Of a stretch of DNA of 64,000 bases, positions 9,228-19,068 are shown piece after piece. The notes under the pieces are model-generated. The model made no database searches and was not told the DNA's origin. It saw nothing but the letters and a program-made list of their open reading frames with translations. The stretch comes from Deltaproteobacteria bacterium (GTDB taxonomy: Bacteria > Acidobacteriota > Thermoanaerobaculia > Multivoradales > JAHZIX01). A program made the translations under genes and the position numbers. The stretch covers positions 186,001-250,000 of the forward strand of contig JAHZIX010000017.1 in assembly GCA_022601195.1 (NCBI GenBank), given 5' to 3'. Each line of letters starts with the position of its first letter. The first letter of the stretch is position 1.

Positions 9228-12200
9228 ATGTTCCTGAAGACGCGTTTGAGAACCCTGCTTTTCATCCTGGCTTGTTCTCTGGCCAGCTCGACTCCAGCCA
9301 CAGCGCAATCGTCGGCTTCTAGCGACGCCGCGGCGAGTCCGACTCAGGCGCGGGGAGTGAGCGGAAACTCCGCTTTTGAATTCGGAGACCTCGGGACGGT
9401 CAACCTGATGAACGGGAATCTCTCGTTCCGGATCCCCTTGGGAATCTCCTACCCGGTGGGGCCGGAGTTGTCCTACCAATTCGCTTTACAGTACAACTCC
9501 GGAACCTGGGGGTATGAAACAGATTTCTGTAATGTCCTGGAAGATCCCGACGATCCTACGAGTGGTTCCCTGGCCAATCAAAAGCTGAGTGTTCCCATCC
9601 CGGATCCCTTGAGCAACGCAGGTCTGGGGTGGACTCTCTCCTTTGGTCGGCTGCTGCAACCGGCAGACGATCCGGTCGATGGAGTGACGCCATTGAGACC
9701 CGGGAGATGGACTTACGTGGCCTCGGATGGTGCTCGCCACAGCTTCGGGAGCGAGCTGAGGCCCGGTGTCGGGCCGGGAGAAGCGGGCTATTCCCATGAC
9801 GGAAGCTACCTTCGGCTCCGGGATACTTGTCAATCGAGCTTCGAGGACATCAACTGCGGGCGTAAGGATGTGGATCTTCCCAATGGAACGGTGCATATCT
9901 TCACCAACCTAGGCACGACGGTGAATCCCGATTGGCGTTTGGCGGAAATTCAAGACCCTTTCGGGAACAGCATTTACATCACTTATCAGGGCGATGAATG
10001 GCTCGTTACCGACACCTTCAGTAGAAGTCATGTAGTGAGGTTCTCGGATGCGTCTTACAGCCGAGTGACCGAGGTGGAGCTCCAGGCCCATAGCAGCACA
10101 TCGGGAACAGCGACGTATACCTTGGATTACCTTCCGTCGCCGGAGAATAGTGTCGAGCGCCACAAACACAGCTCTCTCTTGCTGCAAGCTCATTGCACGG
10201 ATCCCCTTCTAACCGAACTACCAAATACTTCGCCAACGCTAGAGGTGGATCTCTTGAAGGACTTGACAAGGGAGGATGGGTCCTTCTTCGAGATGACCTA
10301 CCACACTGAGGATCAGGATGGGATCTCGAAGTCCGCAGCGATTCACACCCTCCGCATTCCCACTGGGGCTTCCTACGAGTGGAAATACGGCATCTATGAC
10401 TTCAAGCACTTACCTCCTCCAGGGGGTTTTGTCCATGGTTTTCGGCCCTCCCGGTTTGGCGCTAGTGTCAACTGGGGAGTCCGGGAGAAGCGACGTTTTG
10501 TCTCCACCGGGAGTGGGGAAGTGGAGTTGGGGACTTGGAAATATGAACCTTTTTTCCAGCAGCGAAGTGACAATGGAGATATCAGTTTCTGCTCTTGGGG
10601 TAGTAAGGTTACAGACCCTGATAACAACCTAACGGAAAGCTATTTCAATACCGTTGCAATAGGGGATCAAGAGCTAAGGGCCTTGAGTAATGCCAGCTTC
10701 ACCCTCTGTGATCCGGAGGGACCTCTCAATGGTCCCTTGGATTCGGAGCCGCCTTACCTTTCTCAAAGAATGTTCGAGGGCGGCAACCTCGTCCGGTCCA
10801 TCTACCTCGAGTACGAAGGGGACGGGATCAACGCTCATCCTTTCGAAAAAGACCTTCGAATCATTCATCGACAGACGGTTTTTCATGACGACGTGGGCGC
10901 TGGTGGAGTCCCCTACGAGACGAACGAAACCTATTCCAATTTCGATGGCCTGGGAAATTACCGGACGCGGGTCCGGTCCAGCACCTTTCCGGAAGGGACC
11001 GTGGAAAATCGAGTCTTCACCAATTACAACTCAGCATTTGACTATGGTGACGTCAATCAGCCTAGCCAGGAACAGGCGATTCCTGGAGAGATGGACAAAT
11101 GGTTGCTGCGGGATTTCACCTTTCGAGAGACTTCTCAGGGGGCGGACCGATCCCTGGCGGAATACTGTTTTGATCCAGTGACCGGGGTCTTGCTTGGAGA
11201 GCGCCGCCTGAAGGATCAGGATGAAGATCACGCCACGAACCCGGGCTTCGAGGAAGGACCTGAGGACGCTTTGACCCTCTTCACCTTCGACAGCTCCGGC
11301 TTTCCTGCCGAAACACGCTTCTACGGTGGAGATGGAGCGGATGCACCCTTGGCCAATGGCGATGTTTGTCAGACCGCTGCGGCTGAGGACTATCGCGTCG
11401 TTCAGGTTCATTCTAAGGGAGTATTGGAGAAGAGCTATTTCCACGACTGCAATGGAAATGTGGTGAGTCGAAGCGTATTTGACACCATCGACCCCACGGG
11501 TCTGCTAACCAGAACCGAGGACGAAGCGGGTATTGCCACCGTGTTCCGCTACGACCAAGAAGGGCGCCTCCGGTGTAGCTCTAAGGTTGGCGAGGTGGAA
11601 ACGTGGCACAGCTATCAATTTCCCTCTTCCGTGGGGGATGTGGCGATGCTGGAAACGTTGACTTGCCCTGCAGGGCCGAGCTCCTGCGACCAGGGAGTTT
11701 GCCAAGCTTCGTCCTATTTGACTCAGGAGCGTACTTTCTACGACGGGCTTGGCCGCCCGACTCTGACCCAGAGGAGAATGCCTCTAGAGGGAGGAGATGG
11801 CTGGGTGGAACGAGCGACCACCTACGACGAGGTGGGGCGAGTGTCTCGCCAGAGTGCCTGGGTGCCGGAAGGGGAAGCCAACCTTCCTAGCGACCCGGAC
11901 ACGATTCCCGATTCGAGCCACACGGCGCATAGTTGGCAGAGGGGCTATGACCGCTTCGGTCGTCCTGCAAAGGTTGAAAATCCGGACCGCTCTTTCACTA
12001 CTTTTTCCTATACGGGGAATCGGCAGGTTACCTCCACGGTCACCGTGGGGCAGGGCTCAGTGGAAAGTCAACGTACAGAGATTCGCGATGGCCATGGCCG
12101 CCTCGCTGCGGTGAGCGAAGCATCCGGAAACGGAACGACCTCGGTTCACACTACCTATCGCTACGATCAGGAGGGTCGCCTCGCAAGGGTCTGCTTCAAC

Positions 12201-14498
12201 GACAACGATACCTCGCCTCAAGATTGCCCCCAGTCGGGAGCCCAGCGACGCATCTTCGACTACGACGGGCGTGGCTGGCTGAGCGAGGAGAATCATCCGG
12301 AGCTGGGTACTACCGCCAACGGCAAGGTGAGCTACACCTATGACGCCATGGGCAAGGTGATTCTCAGAGATGCTCCGGGAACTGCCTCGGACCTGACCCA
12401 CGTCTACGACCAAGCCGGCCGGCTGACTCAGGTTTGCACCGAAGGAGATGCCAACGGAAGTTGTTCCAATCCTGCTGCCCGCCTGCGAAAAGAGTTTTTC
12501 TACGGTCGAGAGAACCTGGGGAATGATCGCAGAGGGGGCAAGCTGGTCACCGCCAAGCGTCACAACTGGGTGCGCACCGCCGATTCTCCCAACAACGACA
12601 CGGACATTGTGGTTACGGAAAATTTCGCCTACACCCAGAGGAGCGGAAAGCTGTCGGAGTATGGCATCCGCTCCGCTGGGGGGGGCAATTTTCGTTACCG
12701 TATCCAGGCCTATAACGACCTGGGGAGTATCACCTCTCTGGAATATCCCGAGTGTCTGCATGGGTCCTGCGATATCGGCAATGGGGGAACGAAGGTCTAC
12801 ACCTACGATCGGGGGCTCCTGGCGCAGATTGCCGGAACCGTTTCCAGCGTTAGCTATCACCCCAACGGTCAACCGGACGAGCTCGTTCACAGCAACGGCA
12901 CGGTGGATCACCGAGACCTGGAAGATGATTGGAGGCTGGGCTCGATCTCTCTCGTCGACGATGCCGGAACCCTGCTATGGAATACCGGGAACTATACCTA
13001 TGATGCCGCGGGAAATATTCTGAATATGGGCTCGGAAGAATTCGACTACGACCGGGTGGGGCGGTTGACGGAGAGTACCGTCCAACTCCCCGATGGCTCC
13101 GCGGTGATTCAGGATCTTGCCTACGACATCTACGGGAATCTCACTTCCATGGAAACGACGGACCACGGGGTGATCTCTCTAGGGCCCTCAGCCGTTTCCA
13201 ACCGGCTCTCCAGTGCGGGCTACGACCCTCGAGGAAACATGACCAGTGCCACCATCGATGGCACCGGGCTGACCTTTGCCTACGACCCCTTCGACCGCAT
13301 GAAGTTGTCTTCGGAAAGCGGTGGCGCCGCTTCGAGCTTTCTCTACACCGCTTCCGATGAGCGATTCGCCATCTTGAATCCAGGAAGTGAGGATGAAACC
13401 TATACGATCCGCGGACCGGCTAACGAGGTTCTCACCCGAGCTCGTCGCTTTTCCACGGCAGCCTTGACTCGTCATAAGGACTACATCTACGCGGGCGCCG
13501 CCCTGGTAGCTGTCGATGGCCCCACCGGCCAGCTCCACATCCACAGCGATCACCTCGGCACCACCCGCCGAGTCACCGACGGCTCGGATCCGGTCCTAGT
13601 CGTCGAGGCCACTACTCTTTATCCCTTCGGTGGTTACACCGACCTACCCGTAGCAGATAGCGAAGAGCTCCTCTTCACCGGTCACGAGCGGGATGCTCGA
13701 AGCAGCAATCCGGACGCGGCTCTGGACTACATGCACGCGCGGTACTACGCCGCTCACCTGGGGCGCTTCACGAGTATCGACCCTGTGTTAGGGGAGGCTT
13801 CTGCTCCTCAGAGTTGGAATCGTTACAGCTATGTTCGAAATTCGCCGATGGGCTTCTCGGACCCGACGGGAATGCAAGGTCAAAATTCACAACAAGCTCA
13901 CGTCTGCAGTGATTCCTTGGATTCATCCAGTTGTAATGGGCCTGAAATTATGACCAATGCAGAACTCGCCAGTGAGCAACTTAAGTTAGCCGGTAAGGGT
14001 CTTTTGAACCTGATGGAAGGCGTTAGCCAGGTTTCCGCCTTCTTAAACGATCAGACTTTTGGGAGATTCATGGGCATTTACTCCCGGCCGGGACCAAAAC
14101 CTCCAGAAGTACTGGGTGGTGAGGCTGTTCAACGCTTTGGAAACGCGATTGGTATTGCCGCCGTGCTACCGGCCCTAAAACCTCTCGTACTTCAGACTGG
14201 TGGTGGGATTCTGGGAGGTGCGCAGGCGTTAGGCGGAAAGGGGGTTGCTATTGGCAACTTGGGATTTACCTCGTCTGCTGCGCAAGCAGGCTACGGTGTT
14301 CTCTCTGTACCAGGAATGCTCTATTCCGGACCCTTCGGTGCCACCCAGCAGAGCTTTCAGACCGTTGCGGGCCTTAGGAATATCGTAACAGGCGCTCCCA
14401 TCGTCTTGGGGCCGGCCGGTCCGATTACGAAATTGATGGAAGTACCCTTCCTGGTAAGACTTGGTGCGACCATCACCAAAAGTGGAGGCCCCCCGTAG
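9228..14498 (+). CDS. Secreted RHS/YD-repeat protein with hydrophobic variable C-terminal tail
   Basis: A 1756-residue protein. The chosen ATG has AAGGAG six bases upstream and is followed directly by a signal peptide ending near ATAQ; an in-frame codon at 9147 would put 27 extra residues ahead of it. The first 750 residues are beta-rich like the SpvB/TcaC-type shell. YD repeats of the form YDQEGRL or YDxxGRL run from about 770 to 1400. The RHS core (about 1437-1550) contains DHLGTTRRVTDG, YMHARYYAAHLGRFTSIDP and FSDPTG. RHS proteins form a hollow cage that often encloses a C-terminal toxin released after the DPxG motif. The ~208-residue tail here is Ala/Gly/Leu-rich and hydrophobic and shows no known toxin motif. 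No immunity gene follows: the next gene is convergent. The tail could be a pore-former, an unknown effector or a remnant. Confidence 0.9.
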   Translation: MFLKTRLRTLLFILACSLASSTPATAQSSASSDAAASPTQARGVSGNSAFEFGDLGTVNLMNGNLSFRIPLGISYPVGPELSYQFALQYNSGTWGYETDFCNVLEDPDDPTSGSLANQKLSVPIPDPLSNAGLGWTLSFGRLLQPADDPVDGVTPLRPGRWTYVASDGARHSFGSELRPGVGPGEAGYSHDGSYLRLRDTCQSSFEDINCGRKDVDLPNGTVHIFTNLGTTVNPDWRLAEIQDPFGNSIYITYQGDEWLVTDTFSRSHVVRFSDASYSRVTEVELQAHSSTSGTATYTLDYLPSPENSVERHKHSSLLLQAHCTDPLLTELPNTSPTLEVDLLKDLTREDGSFFEMTYHTEDQDGISKSAAIHTLRIPTGASYEWKYGIYDFKHLPPPGGFVHGFRPSRFGASVNWGVREKRRFVSTGSGEVELGTWKYEPFFQQRSDNGDISFCSWGSKVTDPDNNLTESYFNTVAIGDQELRALSNASFTLCDPEGPLNGPLDSEPPYLSQRMFEGGNLVRSIYLEYEGDGINAHPFEKDLRIIHRQTVFHDDVGAGGVPYETNETYSNFDGLGNYRTRVRSSTFPEGTVENRVFTNYNSAFDYGDVNQPSQEQAIPGEMDKWLLRDFTFRETSQGADRSLAEYCFDPVTGVLLGERRLKDQDEDHATNPGFEEGPEDALTLFTFDSSGFPAETRFYGGDGADAPLANGDVCQTAAAEDYRVVQVHSKGVLEKSYFHDCNGNVVSRSVFDTIDPTGLLTRTEDEAGIATVFRYDQEGRLRCSSKVGEVETWHSYQFPSSVGDVAMLETLTCPAGPSSCDQGVCQASSYLTQERTFYDGLGRPTLTQRRMPLEGGDGWVERATTYDEVGRVSRQSAWVPEGEANLPSDPDTIPDSSHTAHSWQRGYDRFGRPAKVENPDRSFTTFSYTGNRQVTSTVTVGQGSVESQRTEIRDGHGRLAAVSEASGNGTTSVHTTYRYDQEGRLARVCFNDNDTSPQDCPQSGAQRRIFDYDGRGWLSEENHPELGTTANGKVSYTYDAMGKVILRDAPGTASDLTHVYDQAGRLTQVCTEGDANGSCSNPAARLRKEFFYGRENLGNDRRGGKLVTAKRHNWVRTADSPNNDTDIVVTENFAYTQRSGKLSEYGIRSAGGGNFRYRIQAYNDLGSITSLEYPECLHGSCDIGNGGTKVYTYDRGLLAQIAGTVSSVSYHPNGQPDELVHSNGTVDHRDLEDDWRLGSISLVDDAGTLLWNTGNYTYDAAGNILNMGSEEFDYDRVGRLTESTVQLPDGSAVIQDLAYDIYGNLTSMETTDHGVISLGPSAVSNRLSSAGYDPRGNMTSATIDGTGLTFAYDPFDRMKLSSESGGAASSFLYTASDERFAILNPGSEDETYTIRGPANEVLTRARRFSTAALTRHKDYIYAGAALVAVDGPTGQLHIHSDHLGTTRRVTDGSDPVLVVEATTLYPFGGYTDLPVADSEELLFTGHERDARSSNPDAALDYMHARYYAAHLGRFTSIDPVLGEASAPQSWNRYSYVRNSPMGFSDPTGMQGQNSQQAHVCSDSLDSSSCNGPEIMTNAELASEQLKLAGKGLLNLMEGVSQVSAFLNDQTFGRFMGIYSRPGPKPPEVLGGEAVQRFGNAIGIAAVLPALKPLVLQTGGGILGGAQALGGKGVAIGNLGFTSSAAQAGYGVLSVPGMLYSGPFGATQQSFQTVAGLRNIVTGAPIVLGPAGPITKLMEVPFLVRLGATITKSGGPP

Positions 14499-14593
14499 GA
14501 GGGATCAAGTAGAGAAGATCTAGTTGTTTCCCGAAAGTCACAACCAAGCCTCTGTGGGGCGGTAGTCCGGGAGTTCTTGTGGGAGCCGTCGAG
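14499..14593. other. Short convergent spacer after the RHS gene
   Basis: This 95-bp gap separates the convergent RHS and kinase genes. No ORF with a ribosome-binding site and no strong hairpin were seen, so nothing here could be an immunity gene for the RHS tail. Confidence 0.5.
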
Positions 14594-17500
14594 CTACCCC
14601 TGACTCTGAGCCCTCTGCGCCAGCGACACATACCCAAACTCCTCCGCCTGGCGGAGGACGGATTCTCGTTGCAAGGCGGCTGCTTCCGGGCGGCCGCCTT
14701 CTTTTAGGATTCTGCTGAGGGTGAGACGCAGCTCGAGTTGTTTCAGGATGCTGCCGCTGGCCTCGGCTTGGGCGAGCTGATCTTGGATTCGTCGAACCGC
14801 CACATCGGTATGGCCTTGGGCACTCTCCAGAAGAGCGGTCGCGCGGGCGATTTCAAAAGCCAAGGGGCGATCCTGGGTGTGGACGAGGAAGGCATCTTCG
14901 ATCTTCAAGGCCTGGGCGGCCTTCTCCAGGCGGCCTTGCTTCAAGAGGGCCCGTGCCAAGTTGATCTGAGCAAGAATCTGGAAATAGGGGCCGGGCTGGG
15001 GGTTTCCGAGAGTCAGAAGTCGGCGGATTTCCTGCTCGGCCACTTTTGCCGTTTCGCTGGTCATAGATTCTTCCTGCCGAAGAGCTAGGTAGATCCGAGT
15101 TCGACTACCAGCCCCTTCATCGAGGGAGTCCCAGAGCTGCAAGGCCTCCTCGAAGAGCTCGTTGGCCCGTTCTGTCTTTCCCTGGAGATCAAGGGTGTAG
15201 GCAAGGCGTTCCACGGCTCGGGCGACCAGACCAGAATTTTCCAAGAGCTGGGCCTTGTGGTGGGCTTCCTCGAGATTCCTCACGGCACCGGGGAGGTCAC
15301 CGAGCTCGGAGAGTAGGGAACCGGACTGGAAGAGAGCCGAAATTTGCCCTCGTTCTTCGCCGCTGGCTTCGAACAGAGCTTCCGCCTCGGCAAAGCGTTC
15401 CTGAGATTGCCGAAGCTTGCCGATGCGGTGAAGCTGCAGGGCATGGTTGCGCAATGCTCCCGCCAGCAAGACGATCTTGCCGACCTCTCGGGCCTGGATC
15501 ACCGCGGCGCCGAAGTGTTCAGCGGCCGTGGCGTGCTTGGCTTCGAGATGATTGAGGACGGCCATAGCTCTGTGAGCTTCGCTTTGGGCTTGCGGGCTCT
15601 CGGATCGTCGGGCTTCCACCAAGGCCTTCTGGGCCAGAGCGAGAGCCTCGGGGCGGGTCGCAGTGGTGTTGCCTAAAGCCAAGGCCTGAATGGCGAGGAT
15701 GCGGCAGGCGTCTCGAAGATTTCCGGACGCGCTGAAGATTTTCCTCTTTTCGGCCAGGGAAGGGCCTAGAGAGAGAGGCACGTGTCGACCTCCACTCTTG
15801 GATACCGCAAGGGTTGCTCGAGCCACTTCCAAGTCGCTCCAAGTGCCCTGAGCGACTTTGGTCTCGAGGTGTTGTCGCACCCGTTCGAGGGCGGTGAAAT
15901 TCTGTTCATGGAACAGGCTGTCAGCCTGCAGGAAGAGCGCTTCGAGCAGGAGGTCCGGAGCTTCCAGGAGCATCGCCTGTTCTGCGGCCTTCCCGGCGAA
16001 GTCGCCTTGTTGTGTCAGCTCGCCGAGAAGCTGGTGGAAATGCCCTCGAAGGATGGACTCCTGAATCCGTTCGAGGGGGTGGCCGGGAGATTCCGCCACT
16101 TCGCCGAGGGTGGCCGCCGTGGCTTCGACGCCAACGCCGAACAATTGGGACTGAGCCAACGCGAGGCCATAGCCGAGATTGTCCGGGTATCGATTCCAAA
16201 GGCTGCGGTAGAGCCTTGCGGCAGCACGCCACTGGCCCTGGCTGCTGCGCCAGAAGGCTTCGAGCCTATCGCGGGTTTCTGGAAGTTCCCTCGCGGCTAA
16301 CTGAAAAGCCCGTTCCGCAGCTGCCGCTGCTCGCCGGTCGAAGCCGAGAAAAGCCTGCGCTCGAGCCTTGGTCAGGGAGACCATCCAGGCATCCGGTCCC
16401 AAGACCTCGGCTTGACGGAGTTTTTCCAGCGCTTCTTCGGGCCGTTCGTCGCGAAGGGCGAGACGGGCTTCCGCCAAGGCCTTGAGGGCGGTTTGATCTC
16501 TTGGAAATCCCGACAGCTTCTTTGCCGTTCCGGCGATCTCCGGAGGCAAATTCTCTACGCCGACAGCTTCCAACTGACTCTGGATTCCCTGAAACAGGCT
16601 GACAGCTGCTTGCGGGATAGATGGATAGTCGGCGAGGTTCAGATCTTGAGGCAGCGGGACCGCCTCTCCTGGAGAGATTTCCAAAGTCCACTCCAGGCGG
16701 GGAAGCTCGTCATCTCCAGAGCGGGCCAAGGAGCCTTGGAGGGAGATGTCTGCGAGGGGAAGGAGGGCCAGCCGGGGTTCTTCCCCATAGGCCGTAGCCA
16801 GAGGAGAGGTTTCCAGGAGGCGCACTCCGAGGTATGGCTGCATCAACTGCACTGTGGCTGTCCAGAGGGCTTCCGCAAGCCAGGCGTCTCCGGGGTTCGA
16901 GGTTGTGAAGGGAGGGAGCATCAAGGTCGGGCGAGGAGCCGAGATCAAGGGCGGCTCGACCGCCGCCTCTTCGGTTTCTGCTATCGAGACGGAACTCGAA
17001 TCGACAAGCTCGGTGGGGGCAGAGGATTCCTTTCGAGAGAAAAAAAAGAGGCTCAGGGCGATCACAGTTGCGAAAACGGCAGCAAAGCCAAGGGAGCTTC
17101 GAGGCCAGGTTTTCCTTGGAAAGAGCGCAGCCTGTAGCTCCCCCGCATCCCTATACCGGTCCTCTGGCTTCTCCTCAAGGCAGCGCCGAATCGCACGAGC
17201 CCAGGGGGAAGGGAGCTCCAGGGCTCGCTGCTCCAGAGAGCGTTTGGAAGGCGACCTTCGAGATCTCCGTTTGCTCTGTGTCGCTTCCTGAAGCTCCAAG
17301 AGGATCAGGCCGAAGGAATAGACGTCGGCGGCACAGGTCAGGGGCTGGCCGGCCTTCTGTTCCGGTGCCGCATAAGCGGGAGTACCGGCATTGGGTGAAG
17401 TCTCCTCCGGGCGACTCGTCTGATCAGCAATGGCGAGTCCGAAGTCTGTGATGACCGGGCGCACGTCCTCTAGGGAGCGACCAGGAATCTGGGAGGCAGC

Positions 17501-18097
17501 GTTCCCCTGGCTGCTGACCAGGAGGATGTTTTCTGGTTTGAGATCTCGATGGGTGACGCCGGCCTTGTGCATGGCCGCTAAGCCACTGATCAGTCGCTGA
17601 GCCCAATGGTGGGCCTCCGCCGTCTGGAGAGGTGGAGAAGCCTGAAGCCGTCTACCGAGGCTTTCTCCCTCCAGGAACTCCATGGTTAGAAAGCGGGTCT
17701 CGTCCCTTCGGGTTCCCCAATCGGTGCTGCCGAGGTTGTGAAAGAAGAGATCGAAGATCCGGCAGACGTTGGGATGAGTCACCTCGCGGGCCAACTGGAC
17801 TTCTGTCTTGAAAAGATCCATGGCTCGCTGAGAGCCAGCGATCTCAGGTCGGATGACTTTTAGGGCAACACGGGTCGAGAGCTCCTCGTCGAAGGCCTCG
17901 AAGACCTGTCCCATGCCTCCTTGCCCCACCAGGCGGACGATCCGGAAGCGATTTGCGGCCCGCTCACCCGGCAGGAAAGTCGGGACTGGAACCGAGGCTG
18001 TGCCCTCATAGGGCAAGTCTTCGTTGAGGGAGGTGAGAGAGTCTGATCCTACCGTAGCCGGCTCTTCATGGGGATTCTCGGCAAGTGAACGTTTCAT
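14594..18097 (-). CDS. Membrane Ser/Thr protein kinase with extracytoplasmic TPR repeats
   Basis: A 1167-residue Hanks-type (PknB-like) kinase. The catalytic domain spans about 50-325: Gly-rich loop VGQGGMGQVFEA (57-68), Lys80 in VALKV, HRDLKPEN (183-190, catalytic Asp185), DFG (218-220) and GTPAYAAPE. One transmembrane helix follows (about 335-353). The remaining 800 residues should lie outside the cytoplasm. They hold a segment (about 390-510) that resembles the FlgO/TolB-N-like domains often found in such kinases, then a long run of TPR helices to the C-terminus. Kinases of this layout are thought to sense a protein partner through the TPRs and phosphorylate cytoplasmic targets, often FHA proteins. 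No clear Shine-Dalgarno precedes the ATG. It is transcribed alone, convergent with the RHS gene. Confidence 0.93.
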   Translation of the reverse strand: MKRSLAENPHEEPATVGSDSLTSLNEDLPYEGTASVPVPTFLPGERAANRFRIVRLVGQGGMGQVFEAFDEELSTRVALKVIRPEIAGSQRAMDLFKTEVQLAREVTHPNVCRIFDLFFHNLGSTDWGTRRDETRFLTMEFLEGESLGRRLQASPPLQTAEAHHWAQRLISGLAAMHKAGVTHRDLKPENILLVSSQGNAASQIPGRSLEDVRPVITDFGLAIADQTSRPEETSPNAGTPAYAAPEQKAGQPLTCAADVYSFGLILLELQEATQSKRRSRRSPSKRSLEQRALELPSPWARAIRRCLEEKPEDRYRDAGELQAALFPRKTWPRSSLGFAAVFATVIALSLFFFSRKESSAPTELVDSSSVSIAETEEAAVEPPLISAPRPTLMLPPFTTSNPGDAWLAEALWTATVQLMQPYLGVRLLETSPLATAYGEEPRLALLPLADISLQGSLARSGDDELPRLEWTLEISPGEAVPLPQDLNLADYPSIPQAAVSLFQGIQSQLEAVGVENLPPEIAGTAKKLSGFPRDQTALKALAEARLALRDERPEEALEKLRQAEVLGPDAWMVSLTKARAQAFLGFDRRAAAAAERAFQLAARELPETRDRLEAFWRSSQGQWRAAARLYRSLWNRYPDNLGYGLALAQSQLFGVGVEATAATLGEVAESPGHPLERIQESILRGHFHQLLGELTQQGDFAGKAAEQAMLLEAPDLLLEALFLQADSLFHEQNFTALERVRQHLETKVAQGTWSDLEVARATLAVSKSGGRHVPLSLGPSLAEKRKIFSASGNLRDACRILAIQALALGNTTATRPEALALAQKALVEARRSESPQAQSEAHRAMAVLNHLEAKHATAAEHFGAAVIQAREVGKIVLLAGALRNHALQLHRIGKLRQSQERFAEAEALFEASGEERGQISALFQSGSLLSELGDLPGAVRNLEEAHHKAQLLENSGLVARAVERLAYTLDLQGKTERANELFEEALQLWDSLDEGAGSRTRIYLALRQEESMTSETAKVAEQEIRRLLTLGNPQPGPYFQILAQINLARALLKQGRLEKAAQALKIEDAFLVHTQDRPLAFEIARATALLESAQGHTDVAVRRIQDQLAQAEASGSILKQLELRLTLSRILKEGGRPEAAALQRESVLRQAEEFGYVSLAQRAQSQG

Positions 18098-18588
18098 TGG
18101 AGACTCGTGGCCGAGGCCTGACCGAAATGGGAATCCACCCCAACGCCGAGTGCAGCGATCCTGAGGGCGGGATGGGTCCGATGCATGCTCAAATTGACCA
18201 AACCGGAGCGTCTCTTCGTTTCATGGAGGTTGTCCTCAGGGTACCAGCTTGGGATCGCTTCTCTGAAAGAAATTCTTCGAGCCTCGGTCAATTTCAACAA
18301 CCTATTCTAGAAAACTATTTCTGGAGCCAAGTCTTTAGATAATGGCTTTTTGAGTACTCTCTGGTGAATTCCTTGAGGGATAGAAGGAGAGACAAGACAG
18401 GACTTTCTTAGCGCCCTCGCGAGGCAAGAGCGAGGTTCTCTTGAAAAGAGGAATACTCATTCGAAAAGAAAAGAATCTGTTGGTATTTGGAATGTAGAGA
18501 CGGGTTGTTTCGAGACTCGCTCGGGAATTCCGGGCGACTCTCATGGGGGACTTTTCTGAATGGCTCGAGAGGAGAGAGAAACTCTGGA

Positions 18589-18616
18589 TTGACTTCCTGA
18601 GGAAAGGTGCTATATT
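18589..18616 (+). promoter_or_regulatory. Sigma-70-type promoter of the blaI-blaR1-like operon
   Basis: TTGACT (18589-18594) and TATATT (18611-18616) are separated by 16 bp. Transcription would start near 18623, about 50 bp before the BlaI ATG. The start falls inside the dyad at 18615-18632, which fits autorepression by BlaI. Confidence 0.65.
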
Positions 18617-18632
18617 TCCAGCATGTTGGAAA
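18615..18632. promoter_or_regulatory. Candidate BlaI operator overlapping the transcription start
   Basis: TTTCCAGCATGTTGGAAA is an 18-bp dyad with one mismatched pair (16 of 18 positions symmetric). It overlaps the -10 box and the predicted start. BlaI/MecI repressors are dimers that bind such dyads at their own promoter, although the classic site is built on TACA/TGTA, so the half-site here would differ. Confidence 0.5.
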
Positions 18633-18675
18633 AGCAACACCTTGAAGTCTTCCTACACCGTGAGGGAGTTCTCCT

Positions 18676-19065
18676 ATGAGTCCATTCACCGACCGGCATC
18701 TGAGCCGCCGGGAAGCCCAGGTCATGGATCTGATCTATGCCAGTGGAGAAGCCACGGTCACCGATGTGTTAGCTGGCCTCCCGGATCCACCTAGCAACTC
18801 CGCTATTCGGGCGCTTCTTCGAGTGCTCGAAGAGAAGGGGCACCTGATCCACCGCAGGGACGGGGTGCGTTTTATCTACCGCCCGACGGTACCGATCCGA
18901 AAGGCGAGGGTTTCAGCTCTCCAGCGGCTGATACGAACCTTCTTTGGTGGCTCAGCGAGTACCGCAGTGACGACTCTGATCGACCTTGAAGTCGAGAACC
19001 TGAGTCCGGAGGATCTCGACCGCATCGGTGCAAAAATCGACGAAGCTCGTAGGAAAGGATGTTGA
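18676..19065 (+). CDS. BlaI/MecI/CopY-family transcriptional repressor
   Basis: A 129-residue protein of normal family length. The N-terminal winged helix-turn-helix (about 8-75) shows the family pattern LSRREAQVMDLIYASGEATV followed by AIRALLRVLEEKGHL. The C-terminal ~45 residues form the dimerisation helices. In this family a partner M56 protease (BlaR1/MecR1) leads to cleavage of the repressor on an envelope signal. Here that partner starts 3 bp after the stop codon. GGGAG lies eight bases before the ATG. Targets are unknown: no beta-lactamase gene is adjacent. Confidence 0.92.
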   Translation: MSPFTDRHLSRREAQVMDLIYASGEATVTDVLAGLPDPPSNSAIRALLRVLEEKGHLIHRRDGVRFIYRPTVPIRKARVSALQRLIRTFFGGSASTAVTTLIDLEVENLSPEDLDRIGAKIDEARRKGC

Positions 19066-19068
19066 TCC

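Larger units (their letters stand above)
18098..18675. other. Divergent intergenic region between kinase and blaI-like genes
   Basis: A 578-bp spacer. The rightmost 90 bp hold the blaI-like promoter and operator. The left part is fairly AT-rich and has no convincing gene: the short frames lack ribosome-binding sites and recognisable protein features. It must contain the kinase promoter on the minus strand, but no clear -35/-10 pair was picked out. Confidence 0.45.

Noticed and set aside
12057..12911. 284-codon open frame antisense to the RHS gene
   Set aside because: It is antisense to well-supported YD repeats, with no recognisable domain.
18650..18662. Classic BlaI box TACA-N2-TGTA near CTACACCGTGAG
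   Set aside because: Only the left half-site matches; the dyad at 18615-18632 is far more symmetric and better placed.
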